A DNA stretch of 64,000 nucleotides from Acidobacteriota bacterium (GTDB lineage: Bacteria > Acidobacteriota > Terriglobia > Bryobacterales > Bryobacteraceae). The stretch's first letter is position 1. Each line of letters starts with the position of its first letter. The DNA lies in NCBI GenBank assembly GCA_016213775.1, contig JACQZR010000096.1:1-64000 (forward strand), in the 5' to 3' direction. Below are positions 1-8,676 of the stretch, in pieces. The notes beneath the pieces are model-generated. The model was not told the origin of the DNA. It saw nothing but the letters and a program-made list of their open reading frames with translations, and ran no database searches. The position numbers were made by a program, and so were the translations under genes.

Positions 1-85
1 CTCCATCTCACTCCAGTTCAGCTACATGTCGAACGAGCAATTCACATGGTGAACTCCTTTCAGTTCACAAGATCAGATAGGCTTG

Positions 86-168
86 GCTTGGTGAGCCAAG
101 CTTGGTGAGTCAGGCTTAGCCTGGTGTACCAAAAACGCAAATGGAAGACGCGAAAACGCCAAACCGCC
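86..168. repeat. Short imperfect tandem repeat plus CGCAAA-type repeat at left edge
   Basis: Two adjacent 14-base units of the form GCTTGGTGAGYCAR lie at 86-99 and 100-113, with a degenerate third copy after them. They are followed at about 131-168 by an A-rich stretch built on ACGCAAA, AGACGC and ACGCCAAA words. A similar stretch occurs near 49073-49110. No gene is visible in bases 1-188. This is downstream of the MFS gene on the opposite strand, so it is 3' flanking sequence. Confidence 0.4.
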
Positions 169-188
169 AGGTGTAGTGGCAGGCCGCG

Positions 189-1394
189 CTACAGCTTGGC
201 GACGCGGCGGTGGACGAACAGGAAATACGAGCCGATCAGCGCCAGCAGCGCGCCGTTGACTGCGATGGCGAGAGGGGCGGAGAACATCACCACGAGCTTG
301 CCGGTGATGAGGCTGCCGATGGGCATGCCGCCACGAAATGCCACGTTGTACACGCTCATGACGCGTCCGCGCATTTCGTCGGTGGTGATCAACTGCACGA
401 GCGAAGTGATCATGGCGAAGCTGGCGATGAGGGCTGCGCCGGCGACGAACAGAAGCGCGCAACTGATGTAGAACGAACTGCTGAAGGAGAAGGCGGCGAT
501 CAGGACTCCGAGAAGGATGAGGAGCATTAGCGTGACTTGCCCCTTATTTCTGACGTTGCCGATACCCGCGACGATGATGGCGCCGCCGACCGAGCCCATG
601 CCGGAAACGGAGAGAAGGATGGAGTAGCCGTCGGCGCCGAGTTTGAAGACGTCCTTGGCGAACACAGGCAGGAAGCCAATGAGGGGGACGCCGAGCAAGG
701 TCATGAGGAAAGCGATGAAGATGAGGGACTCCATGGAGTCCTTGGTGCGGACGAAACGGATGCCTTCCTTCATGCTTTCGAGCATCGACTGGCGTTTTTC
801 CGAAGGCGTGAAGCGTTCGTGGAGCAGCGACAACGAGATGATGACGGCGATATAGGAGAGGCCATTGAGCCCGAAGCACCAGACCGCGCCGAGCTTGGCC
901 ATGGTGATGCCGCCGATGACAGGGCCGATGACGCGGGCGAGGTTGAACTGAATGGAATTGAGTGCGATGGCGTTCTGGAGGTCCTCGCCTTTTACCAGCC
1001 GCGGGATGAGGGCCTGATAGGCGGGTCCACCAAAGGCTTGCGCACAACCGACCAGGAACGACATGCAGAGAATGTGCCAGACGGCTACTTGATTGGTAGC
1101 GAGCAGGATGGTGAGCAGGAAGGCGCAACTGAGCTGCACGAATTGCGAGGCGATCAGGAGGTAGCGGCGGTCCGTGCGGTCGGCGACGACGCCGCCCACA
1201 AGAGAGAAGAGAACGATGGGGATCTGGCCGAGGAAGGAATCCAGGCCGAGCATGAAAGGGTCTTTGGACAGATCGAGGACGAGCCAACTTTGCGCGAGCG
1301 TCTGCATCCACGTTCCGATGGAGGAAGTGCAGGCGCCCAGCCACATGAGCCGGAAATCGCGATATTGAAATGCCTTGAAGACCCGTTGGAACAA
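189..1394 (-). CDS. MFS transporter, EntS/MFS_3-like exporter
   Basis: A 401-residue major facilitator protein with about 12 hydrophobic segments, expected in the inner membrane as a proton-coupled exporter. The N-terminal part (YRDFRLMWLG, then a GTWMQTLAQSWLV segment) and the loop VVADRTDRR, a variant of the MFS loop 2-3 motif, are typical of the enterobactin-exporter-like MFS_3 group. The frame stays open upstream into the preceding VOC gene, but that extension has non-protein-like composition. I place the start at a TTG (1394) because AAAGG lies 8 bases before it and the conserved N-terminus begins just after. The gap to the VOC stop is only 11 bases, so the two are probably one transcript. 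The substrate cannot be read from the sequence. Confidence 0.85.
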   Translation of the reverse strand: MFQRVFKAFQYRDFRLMWLGACTSSIGTWMQTLAQSWLVLDLSKDPFMLGLDSFLGQIPIVLFSLVGGVVADRTDRRYLLIASQFVQLSCAFLLTILLATNQVAVWHILCMSFLVGCAQAFGGPAYQALIPRLVKGEDLQNAIALNSIQFNLARVIGPVIGGITMAKLGAVWCFGLNGLSYIAVIISLSLLHERFTPSEKRQSMLESMKEGIRFVRTKDSMESLIFIAFLMTLLGVPLIGFLPVFAKDVFKLGADGYSILLSVSGMGSVGGAIIVAGIGNVRNKGQVTLMLLILLGVLIAAFSFSSSFYISCALLFVAGAALIASFAMITSLVQLITTDEMRGRVMSVYNVAFRGGMPIGSLITGKLVVMFSAPLAIAVNGALLALIGSYFLFVHRRVAKL

Positions 1395-1405
1395 CTGCTG
1401 GGCCT

Positions 1406-1783
1406 TTAGGGAAGCGGCTTTTCGCGGTGAATCAAGTGGAGGATGTTGCCGTCGCCATCCTTGAAGAAGACCAGCCGGTTGCCCTGATTGTTGTAGGGTT
1501 CGCCGAGGAACGAGACGCCGCGGGACTGGAGGTTGGCATAGGCGGCATCGAAGTCGTCGACGGCGATGGCGAGGTGGCGGATACCGGGTTCCTTCATGCC
1601 GGGTGTATGCGCCATGACGCCGTCGGAGGGGATGATCTCCAGCATGGAACCGTTGGGAGCTTTGACGAAGTAGAAAACGTCGTAGGAGAAGTTGATGTGA
1701 AAGCCAAGGTGATCGACGTACCACTGGGCGAGGTTACGTGGGTCCGGCGAGGCAATGGCGGTGTGCTCGAGTCCTTGAAACAT
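1406..1783 (-). CDS. VOC family protein (glyoxalase/bleomycin resistance fold)
   Basis: A 125-residue single-module vicinal-oxygen-chelate protein with two beta-alpha-beta-beta-beta halves. Candidate metal ligands are H7 in the first strand, E49 (MLEI) and H70 (IRHLAI). The last strand reads NILHLIHR, with His at 116 where many relatives have Glu (GNxLEL). It is cytoplasmic, with no signal peptide. It is the first gene of a likely two-gene operon with the MFS exporter that starts 11 bases after it, which suggests handling of a small toxic or antibiotic-like molecule. Lactoylglutathione lyase, dioxygenase and antibiotic-binding roles all remain possible. Confidence 0.85.
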   Translation of the reverse strand: MFQGLEHTAIASPDPRNLAQWYVDHLGFHINFSYDVFYFVKAPNGSMLEIIPSDGVMAHTPGMKEPGIRHLAIAVDDFDAAYANLQSRGVSFLGEPYNNQGNRLVFFKDGDGNILHLIHREKPLP

Positions 1784-1838
1784 AAACTGCGATTTTAACA
1801 GGAAGGGGGTGGGGAGCGGGTTACGCGGCTTGCTGAAC

Positions 1839-1858
1839 TGAGCTGAGGACTCAGCTCA
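1839..1858. promoter_or_regulatory. Inverted repeat upstream of VOC/MFS operon
   Basis: TGAGCTGAG-GA-CTCAGCTCA has perfectly complementary 9-base arms with a 2-base centre. It lies 56 bases upstream of the VOC start and 57 bases before tRNA-Ser. The symmetry suits a dimeric repressor operator for the VOC/MFS operon. It could also fold as a small hairpin in either transcript. No regulator gene is adjacent. Confidence 0.4.
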
Positions 1859-1914
1859 TTTGCGGACGCAGGGTGCCGTTATGGTAGATTGAAAGAGACC
1901 CACGTACATCTCGC

Positions 1915-2009
<95 letters not shown>

Positions 2010-2295
2010 GTTCCAATAACCTAAGGTCCTTTGCCTGTGCGATGTTCTCGCCGGCGGCACCTACGCGGTATTGTCTTGGCCTGAGCGCATCGTGATCGAT
2101 CCGACGTGCTCGCTGTGGAGTTCATCCTCGACTCGGTGCGCGGCGCGCGGATCGTGCCGGTGAAGCCGCTCCAAGAAGTCAGCGTCGGATCTCCACGAAG
2201 GGCTGAACACTGCGACACACCCCGAAGTTCATCGGCTGAAATCGAGTTGGTGAAGGCCGGGAATTAGTGACGCTTGCCGGCTCCCCATCCTGGAT
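2010..2295. other. Intergenic region with no recognisable gene
   Basis: 286 bases between tRNA-Ser and the end of the amidohydrolase gene. A plus-strand frame from about 2112 to 2266 translates to protein-like residues (AVEFILDSVRGARIVPVKP, then stop). It has no start, no partner frame and no family I recognise. It may be a gene fragment, but I cannot support that. No tRNA or clear terminator is visible. Confidence 0.3.
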
Positions 2296-3558
2296 TCATC
2301 GCGGTGGCACAACTACCGTATCCACCGGCCGAACCCCATAATCCCGCGGCAGCGCCCGCCAATCGCTCATCCCGATCGAATTCCAGTTGTACACCACCTC
2401 GCCGCCCTTCAACGTCAATTCGCACTCCAACCGCTGCTTGCCCTTTACCGTTCCGCCGCCCATATCCCCATATCCGAACTCGCCTTCCCTGACGCGCCAC
2501 ACCGCGACATCCGCCATAGCGCCCTTGGTGAGGTGCCCATGCTCCGGGTGCCGGATCGCCTGCCCCGCATTCCACGTCGACGCACGCACCACCTCCACCA
2601 GCGGCATCCCCACTGCCAGCATCTTACTCATCGTCGTCGGCATATCGAACATCGGACCGTTCATGCTCCCCCCATGCAGGTCGGTGGAAATCGAATCCGG
2701 ATAGAACCCGTTCGCAATCGCCGGCGCCGCATTGCGAAACACAAAACTCCCGCCGCCATGCCCGACATCGAACTTCACACCGCGCGCCCGCGCCGTTTTC
2801 AGATACTCATACAGCTTCCCCTGTCCGTTCGCAATCGGCACCGGGCCGCGAAAGAAGTGCGTGCTGATATCGCCAGGACGCAGTTTCTCCGTCACCAACT
2901 GCCAGTACGGACGCGTCTTGTGGAAGTACCCGAAGTCCACCATGATTGGCACATCCGCCATCCGCCCGGCTTCCAAAGCCCGGTCCACCGACGTCCATTC
3001 CGCCCCCTGATAATGCGCCGACTTCACTCCCACCACGACATCGCCATGCTTCCGCGCCAGCCGCGCCACTTCCTCCGGCTTCATATCATGCACCGCCTGT
3101 TCGGCGACATCGGTCATCATCCCAAGCCCGGCAATGTTGATGAAGGCATAGACGCGCGTCTGCACGCGATCAATCACCGTGTGGCGGAACGTCTCGAAAT
3201 TGCGCCATCCCGCGCTGCCCGCATCGGCCATCGTCGTGACGCCGGTGCGAAAGGAAAACCCGTCCGGCAGAATCGACTTGTCCCCGGCCCACGCATCCGC
3301 CACTCCAGTGGTCGCAAACAGGTGCACGTGGATATCCACCAGGCCCGGTGTCACCACCAGCCCCTTCACGTTCAACATCCGCCGCGCCGCCGCCGCCGGA
3401 ATGTTCGCCTCCACCGCCGCCACACGCCCTTTCAGAATCGCCACATCGCGCGCCGCGTTGAGGCCATTCTTCGGATCAATGACATGCCCACCCTTCAGTA
3501 GCAGGTCGTAATCCTGAGCCGGCGCCAGGCCCAGCCACAAGACCAGCAGGCTAAGCAT
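2296..3558 (-). CDS. Secreted amidohydrolase (dihydroorotase/deacetylase-like)
   Basis: A 420-residue protein of the metal-dependent amidohydrolase superfamily. A hydrophobic N-terminus of about 14 residues ([15 protein letters not shown]) looks like a signal peptide, implying periplasmic location. The small beta-domain ([13 protein letters not shown]) is followed by the TIM barrel with the H77-V-H79 metal motif in [10 protein letters not shown]179 ([10 protein letters not shown]) is a candidate carboxylated lysine, and DVGHGGGSF and STDLHGG are later metal or substrate loops. The set resembles the EF_0837/D-aminoacylase-like deacetylase group more than true dihydroorotases. Its first bases overlap the end of the upstream Gfo/Idh/MocA gene by 8 bases, so the two are translationally coupled. 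The substrate is unknown. Confidence 0.85.
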   Translation of the reverse strand: MLSLLVLWLGLAPAQDYDLLLKGGHVIDPKNGLNAARDVAILKGRVAAVEANIPAAAARRMLNVKGLVVTPGLVDIHVHLFATTGVADAWAGDKSILPDGFSFRTGVTTMADAGSAGWRNFETFRHTVIDRVQTRVYAFINIAGLGMMTDVAEQAVHDMKPEEVARLARKHGDVVVGVKSAHYQGAEWTSVDRALEAGRMADVPIMVDFGYFHKTRPYWQLVTEKLRPGDISTHFFRGPVPIANGQGKLYEYLKTARARGVKFDVGHGGGSFVFRNAAPAIANGFYPDSISTDLHGGSMNGPMFDMPTTMSKMLAVGMPLVEVVRASTWNAGQAIRHPEHGHLTKGAMADVAVWRVREGEFGYGDMGGGTVKGKQRLECELTLKGGEVVYNWNSIGMSDWRALPRDYGVRPVDTVVVPPR

Positions 3559-4780
3559 TTACCATCCGTTCCTTCGCCTTGTCCCAGGCAATATACTTCC
3601 GCCGCCGGAAGCTCTCCACGCCCATCCGCGCCGCAACCACGCCGTAGTAGCCGAGCATGCAATCGCACTTCAAGTCTTCGTTCTTGCGAATGGCGCCTTG
3701 CAGATTCTTGTGATGCAGCACAATGTCCTCGGCGCCCTTCTTCTGATAGGTCACCGGCTTTACTTCATTCGCGTACATATTCTGCGGCGTGATCGTGAAC
3801 CCCGTATTCGTGAACTCCAGCGTCGCTTTATGCCCGCGCAGGTAATGGTTCACCTTCACGTCATTCGCCATCGTGGACACCAACTGAATGGTCACGCCCT
3901 CGGGATAATCCAGCAGCATGTTGAACGTGTCCGGGACCTCGGCCTTGCCCTCGCCGAACTGGAACTTGCCACCCGTCGCCACCGCACGCTCCGGAAACGT
4001 CAGCCCAAGCGCCTTGATATACCGCGTCACGCGATGCACAAACAGGTCAGTGGCAATGCCGCCCGAATAGTCCCAATACCGCCGCCAGCGGAAGAACCGT
4101 TCCGGATCATAGGGGCGCTTCTTCGCAGTGCCCAGCCACGTATTCCAATCGAGGTTCACGCCGGGCTTGGCATCGTCATCGACATCGTACATCCAGAAGT
4201 CACCCTTGTGATTGCGGGAATAGTCGATCTGCGCCAACACCACCTTCCCCAGCGCACCTTCCTTAATATATTGATGCGCCACCTCATACGATTCGTCCGA
4301 CATCCCCTGCACGCCCACCTGCATCTTCAAACCAGTGGCCTTCACTTTCGCCACTACGCGTTTGGCCTCCTCCACCGTGTACGTCATCGGCTTTTCGCAA
4401 TAGATGTGCTTGCCCGCCGCCAGCGCATCCAGCGTGCATTGCGCGTGCCAGTGTTCCGGCGTGGCGATCAAAACGTAGTCGATATCTTTGTTCGCAAGCA
4501 GCTTCCGGTAGTCCTTCGTGATCTTTCCGCCGGTGACCTTCGAGGCCGCCTCGGCCCGCTTGTCATAAAGATCGGAAACCTCAATGATCTCGATGTTCTC
4601 GGCGTCCTTCACCCTCATCAGATTGCGCATATGCCCGCTGGCCATGCCGCCGCAGCCAATCACTCCGATGCGAATGCGATCATTCGCGCCGATCACGCGG
4701 GTATAGCCATGCGCTGTGGAAACAGCAGCGCCTGCCGCGATGCTGTCGCTGAGAAAAGTTCTACGGGATACCGGTTCCAT
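3551..4780 (-). CDS. Tat-exported Gfo/Idh/MocA family oxidoreductase
   Basis: A 409-residue NAD(P)-dependent sugar or polyol oxidoreductase. The N-terminus has a twin-arginine signal (S5-R-R-T-F-L10) and an Ala-rich segment, so it is expected to fold in the cytoplasm with its cofactor and be exported. The Rossmann motif [11 protein letters not shown] begins at about residue 39, and the family signature EKP is in YCEKPMTY. The C-terminal half is the GFO_IDH_MocA_C type substrate domain. It is followed by an overlapping amidohydrolase gene. It is divergent from a second family member, with only 19 bases between the two starts. Substrate specificity cannot be read from sequence. Confidence 0.9.
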   Translation of the reverse strand: MEPVSRRTFLSDSIAAGAAVSTAHGYTRVIGANDRIRIGVIGCGGMASGHMRNLMRVKDAENIEIIEVSDLYDKRAEAASKVTGGKITKDYRKLLANKDIDYVLIATPEHWHAQCTLDALAAGKHIYCEKPMTYTVEEAKRVVAKVKATGLKMQVGVQGMSDESYEVAHQYIKEGALGKVVLAQIDYSRNHKGDFWMYDVDDDAKPGVNLDWNTWLGTAKKRPYDPERFFRWRRYWDYSGGIATDLFVHRVTRYIKALGLTFPERAVATGGKFQFGEGKAEVPDTFNMLLDYPEGVTIQLVSTMANDVKVNHYLRGHKATLEFTNTGFTITPQNMYANEVKPVTYQKKGAEDIVLHHKNLQGAIRKNEDLKCDCMLGYYGVVAARMGVESFRRRKYIAWDKAKERMVNA

Positions 4781-4799
4781 ACGCAGTATTGTAGTACCA

Positions 4800-5876
4800 A
4801 TGAACGTCGCACTCCTCGGTTATGGCTTCATGGGACGCGCCCACTCCAACGCCTACCATCAGGTGGGCCACTTCTTTGATCTCGCCACTCTCCCCGTCCG
4901 CAAAATCATCTGCGGCCGCGACCCCACGGCCGTCGCCAAAATGGCCGCTCAATGGGGCTGGGACGAAATCGCCACCGACTGGCGCGCCGTCATCGGCCGC
5001 AAAGACATCGACATCATCGACATCGCCACCCCCAACCACCTGCACGCCGAAATCGCCATCGCCGCCGCGCAAGCCGGAAAGATCGTCCTCTGCGAGAAAC
5101 CCCTCGCCTTGTCCGCCGCCGACGGAGAAAGAATGCTCGCCGCCATCGGCTCGCTGCCCAATCTCGTATGGTTCAACTACCGCCGCGTCCCAGCTATCAT
5201 GCTCGCCAAGCGCTGGATTGACGAAGGGCGCATCGGCACACCTTACCACTACCGTGCCACCTACCTTCAGCAATGGGGCAACGACCCGGCTCGGCGCACC
5301 GGTTGGAAACTCGAACGGGCAACAGCCGGTTCCGGCGTCATCGTCGATCTCCTCTGCCACATCATGGATCTCGCGCTTTGGCTCAATGGCCCCATCACCG
5401 AGATCAACGCCCTCACCCACACTTTCATTGAAGGCCGGGAAATCGAAGATGCCTCTCTCGCCATGGCCCGCTTCGCCAACGGCAGCATCGGATCTTTCGA
5501 AGCCACGCGCTTTGGCATCGGCTCTCTCAACCGCAACACCTTCAAGATTCACGGCTCCGCCGGCATGATCGGCTTCAACCTGGAAGACCTCAATCGACTT
5601 TCCTACTTTGATGCTCGCCTGCCACGGGAAGAACAAGGCACGCGCAGCCTGCTTGCCACCGCACCGGAACATCCCTTCGGAACCACGTTCTGGAAGCCCG
5701 GCCACATCATCGGCTATGAACACACTTTCATCGCAACCCTCGGTGAGTTCCTCCTCGCTCTGGAGAAGGGTGAGCCGTTCCACCCCAACTTCGCCGACGG
5801 ACTCGCCGTGCAGCGCATGCTCGATGCCGTCGAGCGCTCCGCAGCAATCCGCCAATGGGAATCCCCCTTAACGTAA
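4800..5876 (+). CDS. Gfo/Idh/MocA family oxidoreductase (cytoplasmic)
   Basis: A 358-residue NAD(P)-dependent oxidoreductase beginning directly at the Rossmann fold, with no signal peptide. The dinucleotide motif is G7-Y-G9-F-M-G12, with a typical TPNHLH segment (residues 78-83) and E99-K100-P101. The ATG at 4800 is chosen because it starts right at the conserved first beta strand; the frame is open further upstream but lies inside the divergent neighbour. With its secreted homologue next door it may act on the same sugar pathway from the cytoplasmic side. Its last 9 bases overlap the end of the convergent kinase gene. Confidence 0.88.
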   Translation: MNVALLGYGFMGRAHSNAYHQVGHFFDLATLPVRKIICGRDPTAVAKMAAQWGWDEIATDWRAVIGRKDIDIIDIATPNHLHAEIAIAAAQAGKIVLCEKPLALSAADGERMLAAIGSLPNLVWFNYRRVPAIMLAKRWIDEGRIGTPYHYRATYLQQWGNDPARRTGWKLERATAGSGVIVDLLCHIMDLALWLNGPITEINALTHTFIEGREIEDASLAMARFANGSIGSFEATRFGIGSLNRNTFKIHGSAGMIGFNLEDLNRLSYFDARLPREEQGTRSLLATAPEHPFGTTFWKPGHIIGYEHTFIATLGEFLLALEKGEPFHPNFADGLAVQRMLDAVERSAAIRQWESPLT

Positions 5877-8630
5877 AGCGACAAGCGCCCGCTCCGAGCG
5901 CCGCATCTCCTCCGTCATGCTCGGCGTGAATCCCTTGCGCGCCTTCAACTCCGCCCACAACGCAATCGACTTGTCGAACCACCCCCGCGCCTCGCCTTTG
6001 TGCCCCAGTGCCATCCGGATGTGCCCGTTTGCGTCATAGGCACGCGCCAGAATATCCCGCCGCCCCACCGTCTCTTCCCCCTCCGACTCCTTCGCTGACT
6101 GCTCTCCCAAATGCAACGCCCGCGCCGCGTAGTCCAGCGCCTCCGCGCGATGTCCCGTTCGCGCCGCATGCTCACCCAGCTTGCGAAACAATCCCACTGC
6201 GACACGCGGCGGTGTTGTCTGCCGCGAATCCATCAGCTTCTCGCACCATCGCAAACTCAGCTTCCACCGGCGGACCGCCTCCGCCTCCGCCTTCAACTCC
6301 TCATATTGATTCCCCATCTGCTCCAGAACGAATGCCAGGTTCACCGCCACCATCTGGTTATTCGGATTTGCGGCTAGTGCGCGGTCAAGAAGACTCTGCG
6401 ACTTCTGATAGACCTCCACCTTCGCCGCCGGCGTTTCCACAGTCGAGGCGAACCGCATCAGCGCAATCCCATAATCGGCCAGCGCCCGCTGATCATTCGG
6501 ATCCACTTCGTGAAGCTGCTTGGCGACGTCCGCCATCTTACCGTAAGCCTCGCGCGACCCCGCGCGGTTCACGGGATTCTTTGTCGCGGGCCCGCCATAA
6601 ACATCGCCCACATGGCTGTAGGCAAGCATCAGCTCCCGCATGTGTACCACGTTCGATGGGTCGTCCTTGTGCAGCGCTTCCACCACACCCACCGCTTGCT
6701 GATACACCTCCAGTGCCTCTTTGGGATTGCCCATTCGAACCTGGATCATTCCCAGTGCCGATGCCGCATTGGCCAGCCGCGCGCGCCGCTGCTTATCGGC
6801 GGGCTGCTCGTCAGCCAGTTCTTTCGCCAGTCCATAGGCGCGCTTGTTGCTCGCCAGAGAGGGCAGATGCTGGTCGGCCAGCCGCTGCGCCCGTCCGGCG
6901 CCAATCGCCAGATCGGCGACCCTGCCCCGCAGCATCGCATCCTTGGGAGCTCGCTTCAACAACGCCTCCCCCAGAGTGAGCCCTTTCTCATAAACCTGCT
7001 GCGCCGGTTGTGTACCCTTGGTGTACACACTGATGTCCCCCAACCGCAGATAAACCTCAAGCAGCGCCGCCCCTGCCGCGTGATCGCCGGGTTTCCTCCG
7101 CAGCACGCCTTCCAACAGCGACAGCGCTTTGAAGTAGCTCTGCCTGGCTGCCTCCGTGTGACCCAGGTTGGACGCGAGCACGTTACCCTGCACGTCTCCC
7201 ACTCGTTGATACGCCAGCGCCAGTTCGCGGTCCAACTCGAGGCTCCCCGCGCCAAGCTTCGCCAGTTGGTCCAACTGCTCGGCCGCCTTTTGCGCCACCA
7301 TCTGCCGCGCTTTGGTCGCTCCGGGCAGCGCACTGATGGCCTCCTGCACATCCACCACGAAGGTGTTCGCCAGATGCCGCGCCTGGCGCAGACTCGCCTC
7401 CGCCCGCCTGGCTTCTCGCAGCGAGACAATCATTCCAATCGTCAGAGCCGCCACCACCGCAGTCGTGGCCGCCACTCCCACGCGGTGCCGTTGCAGGAAC
7501 TTCGATAAGCGGTACCTGGCGCTGTCAGGTCGAGCGTCTACCGGTAGATGATCGAGATATCGCCGCAAATCATCAGCTAGCCGCGCGGCGGAAGAGTAGC
7601 GCCGGCCCGGTTCCTTGTGCAGCGCCTTCAACAGGATGTTGTCGAGGTCGCCGGCCAGTTGCCGCGCGATGCGCCGGTCCTGCGCCGCCAGGCTGGGCCG
7701 CAGGATATCCCGTTCGCAGATTGCCCGCTCAATCTCAGCCGGATTGTGCTTCTCCCACCGGTGCGGCTTCACCCCGGTGAGCAGTTCATACAGCACGGCG
7801 CCGAGCGAATACACATCGGAGCCCACCGTGATGGCCTCGCCCCGCACCTGCTCCGGACTGGCATAGTCCGGAGTCATCATCTCGAAGGCCCGCGTCCTCG
7901 CCTCGCTCGTCTGCGCTGTGTCCCCTGAATCGTCGAGCAGTTTGCAGATCCCAAAATCCAGAATCTTCGGTGTCCCCCGTCCATCGATGAGAATGTTTCC
8001 AGGCTTGATATCCCGGTGGACCACAAAACTCAAATGCGCGTAATCCACACCCGCACAAACCCCCAGAAACAAGCGCAGCCGCGCTTCCATGTCCAAGCCG
8101 GACTTCCGGCAGTGCTCCGTGACTGGCAGTCCGTCAATGTACTCCATCACAAAGTACGGAAGGCCATCACTGGTTGTGCCGCCATCCAATAGCCGTGCAA
8201 TGTTGGGATGCTGCAGCCGCGCCAGTGTTTGCCGTTCCTGCCGGAATCGCGACAGCAGCGTGTGCGAATCCATTCCCGGCCGGACCACCTTCAACGCCAC
8301 CTGCGCGTCATACTGCCCGTCGTCGCGCTGCGCCAGGTACACCCGGCCCATTCCGCCTCGCCCGATCTCCCGTAAGATGCTGTACGGCCCGACGCGTGTC
8401 TGACTCGGCAATTGCTCCTGCTTGTCGAGCATCATCACCGCGTCGCGAATCCCCGACTCCACCATCGTCGCCGCCCCGTGCGCATCGCTCTCCAGCATGA
8501 GCCGCACTTCATCCAACAATTCGCGGTCGTCCCCGCAGCTCTTCGACAGCCACTCCAACCGTGACGGCGCCGGCTGCTCCAATGCTTCATGGAACAGCCG
8601 TTCGATTTGGGCCCAACGCTCAGTATTCAT
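5868..8630 (-). CDS. Ser/Thr protein kinase with TM segment and TPR-like C-terminus
   Basis: A 920-residue Hanks-type kinase of the kind expanded in Acidobacteriota. A short N-terminal region (residues 1-75) precedes the kinase domain at about 81-350. The domain has a glycine loop GRGGMG (about 90-95), K114 in VALK, catalytic H205-R-D207 (HRDIKPGN), D225-F-G and an SPEQ motif. A single membrane segment lies near 390-410. The outer ~500 residues are helical, alternate Ala/Leu-rich repeats (TPR-like) and would lie outside the cytoplasm. I chose ATG 8630 (MNTERWAQIERLF), the usual start of this family; ATG 8648 is an alternative. It lies 46 bases downstream of an ADOP permease gene on the same strand, so co-transcription is possible. 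Its targets are unknown. Confidence 0.9.
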   Translation of the reverse strand: MNTERWAQIERLFHEALEQPAPSRLEWLSKSCGDDRELLDEVRLMLESDAHGAATMVESGIRDAVMMLDKQEQLPSQTRVGPYSILREIGRGGMGRVYLAQRDDGQYDAQVALKVVRPGMDSHTLLSRFRQERQTLARLQHPNIARLLDGGTTSDGLPYFVMEYIDGLPVTEHCRKSGLDMEARLRLFLGVCAGVDYAHLSFVVHRDIKPGNILIDGRGTPKILDFGICKLLDDSGDTAQTSEARTRAFEMMTPDYASPEQVRGEAITVGSDVYSLGAVLYELLTGVKPHRWEKHNPAEIERAICERDILRPSLAAQDRRIARQLAGDLDNILLKALHKEPGRRYSSAARLADDLRRYLDHLPVDARPDSARYRLSKFLQRHRVGVAATTAVVAALTIGMIVSLREARRAEASLRQARHLANTFVVDVQEAISALPGATKARQMVAQKAAEQLDQLAKLGAGSLELDRELALAYQRVGDVQGNVLASNLGHTEAARQSYFKALSLLEGVLRRKPGDHAAGAALLEVYLRLGDISVYTKGTQPAQQVYEKGLTLGEALLKRAPKDAMLRGRVADLAIGAGRAQRLADQHLPSLASNKRAYGLAKELADEQPADKQRRARLANAASALGMIQVRMGNPKEALEVYQQAVGVVEALHKDDPSNVVHMRELMLAYSHVGDVYGGPATKNPVNRAGSREAYGKMADVAKQLHEVDPNDQRALADYGIALMRFASTVETPAAKVEVYQKSQSLLDRALAANPNNQMVAVNLAFVLEQMGNQYEELKAEAEAVRRWKLSLRWCEKLMDSRQTTPPRVAVGLFRKLGEHAARTGHRAEALDYAARALHLGEQSAKESEGEETVGRRDILARAYDANGHIRMALGHKGEARGWFDKSIALWAELKARKGFTPSMTEEMRRSERALVALR

Positions 8631-8676
8631 GGGGCGACGTGTTCCCATTTTACAGGCGCCGCCCCCGGGCCGCCCT

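Noticed and set aside
1395-1724. N-terminal extension of the MFS gene by 110 residues
   Set aside because: It overlaps the VOC coding region almost completely and is Arg/Pro-rich; the TTG at 1394 has a ribosome-binding site.
2112-2266. Possible coding remnant after tRNA-Ser
   Set aside because: Short protein-like frame without start or recognisable family; recorded only as unexplained intergenic sequence.
4761-5855. Open minus-strand frame of 364 residues opposite the cytoplasmic Gfo/Idh/MocA gene
   Set aside because: Asp/Gly/Val-rich shadow; Rossmann and EKP motifs lie on the plus strand.
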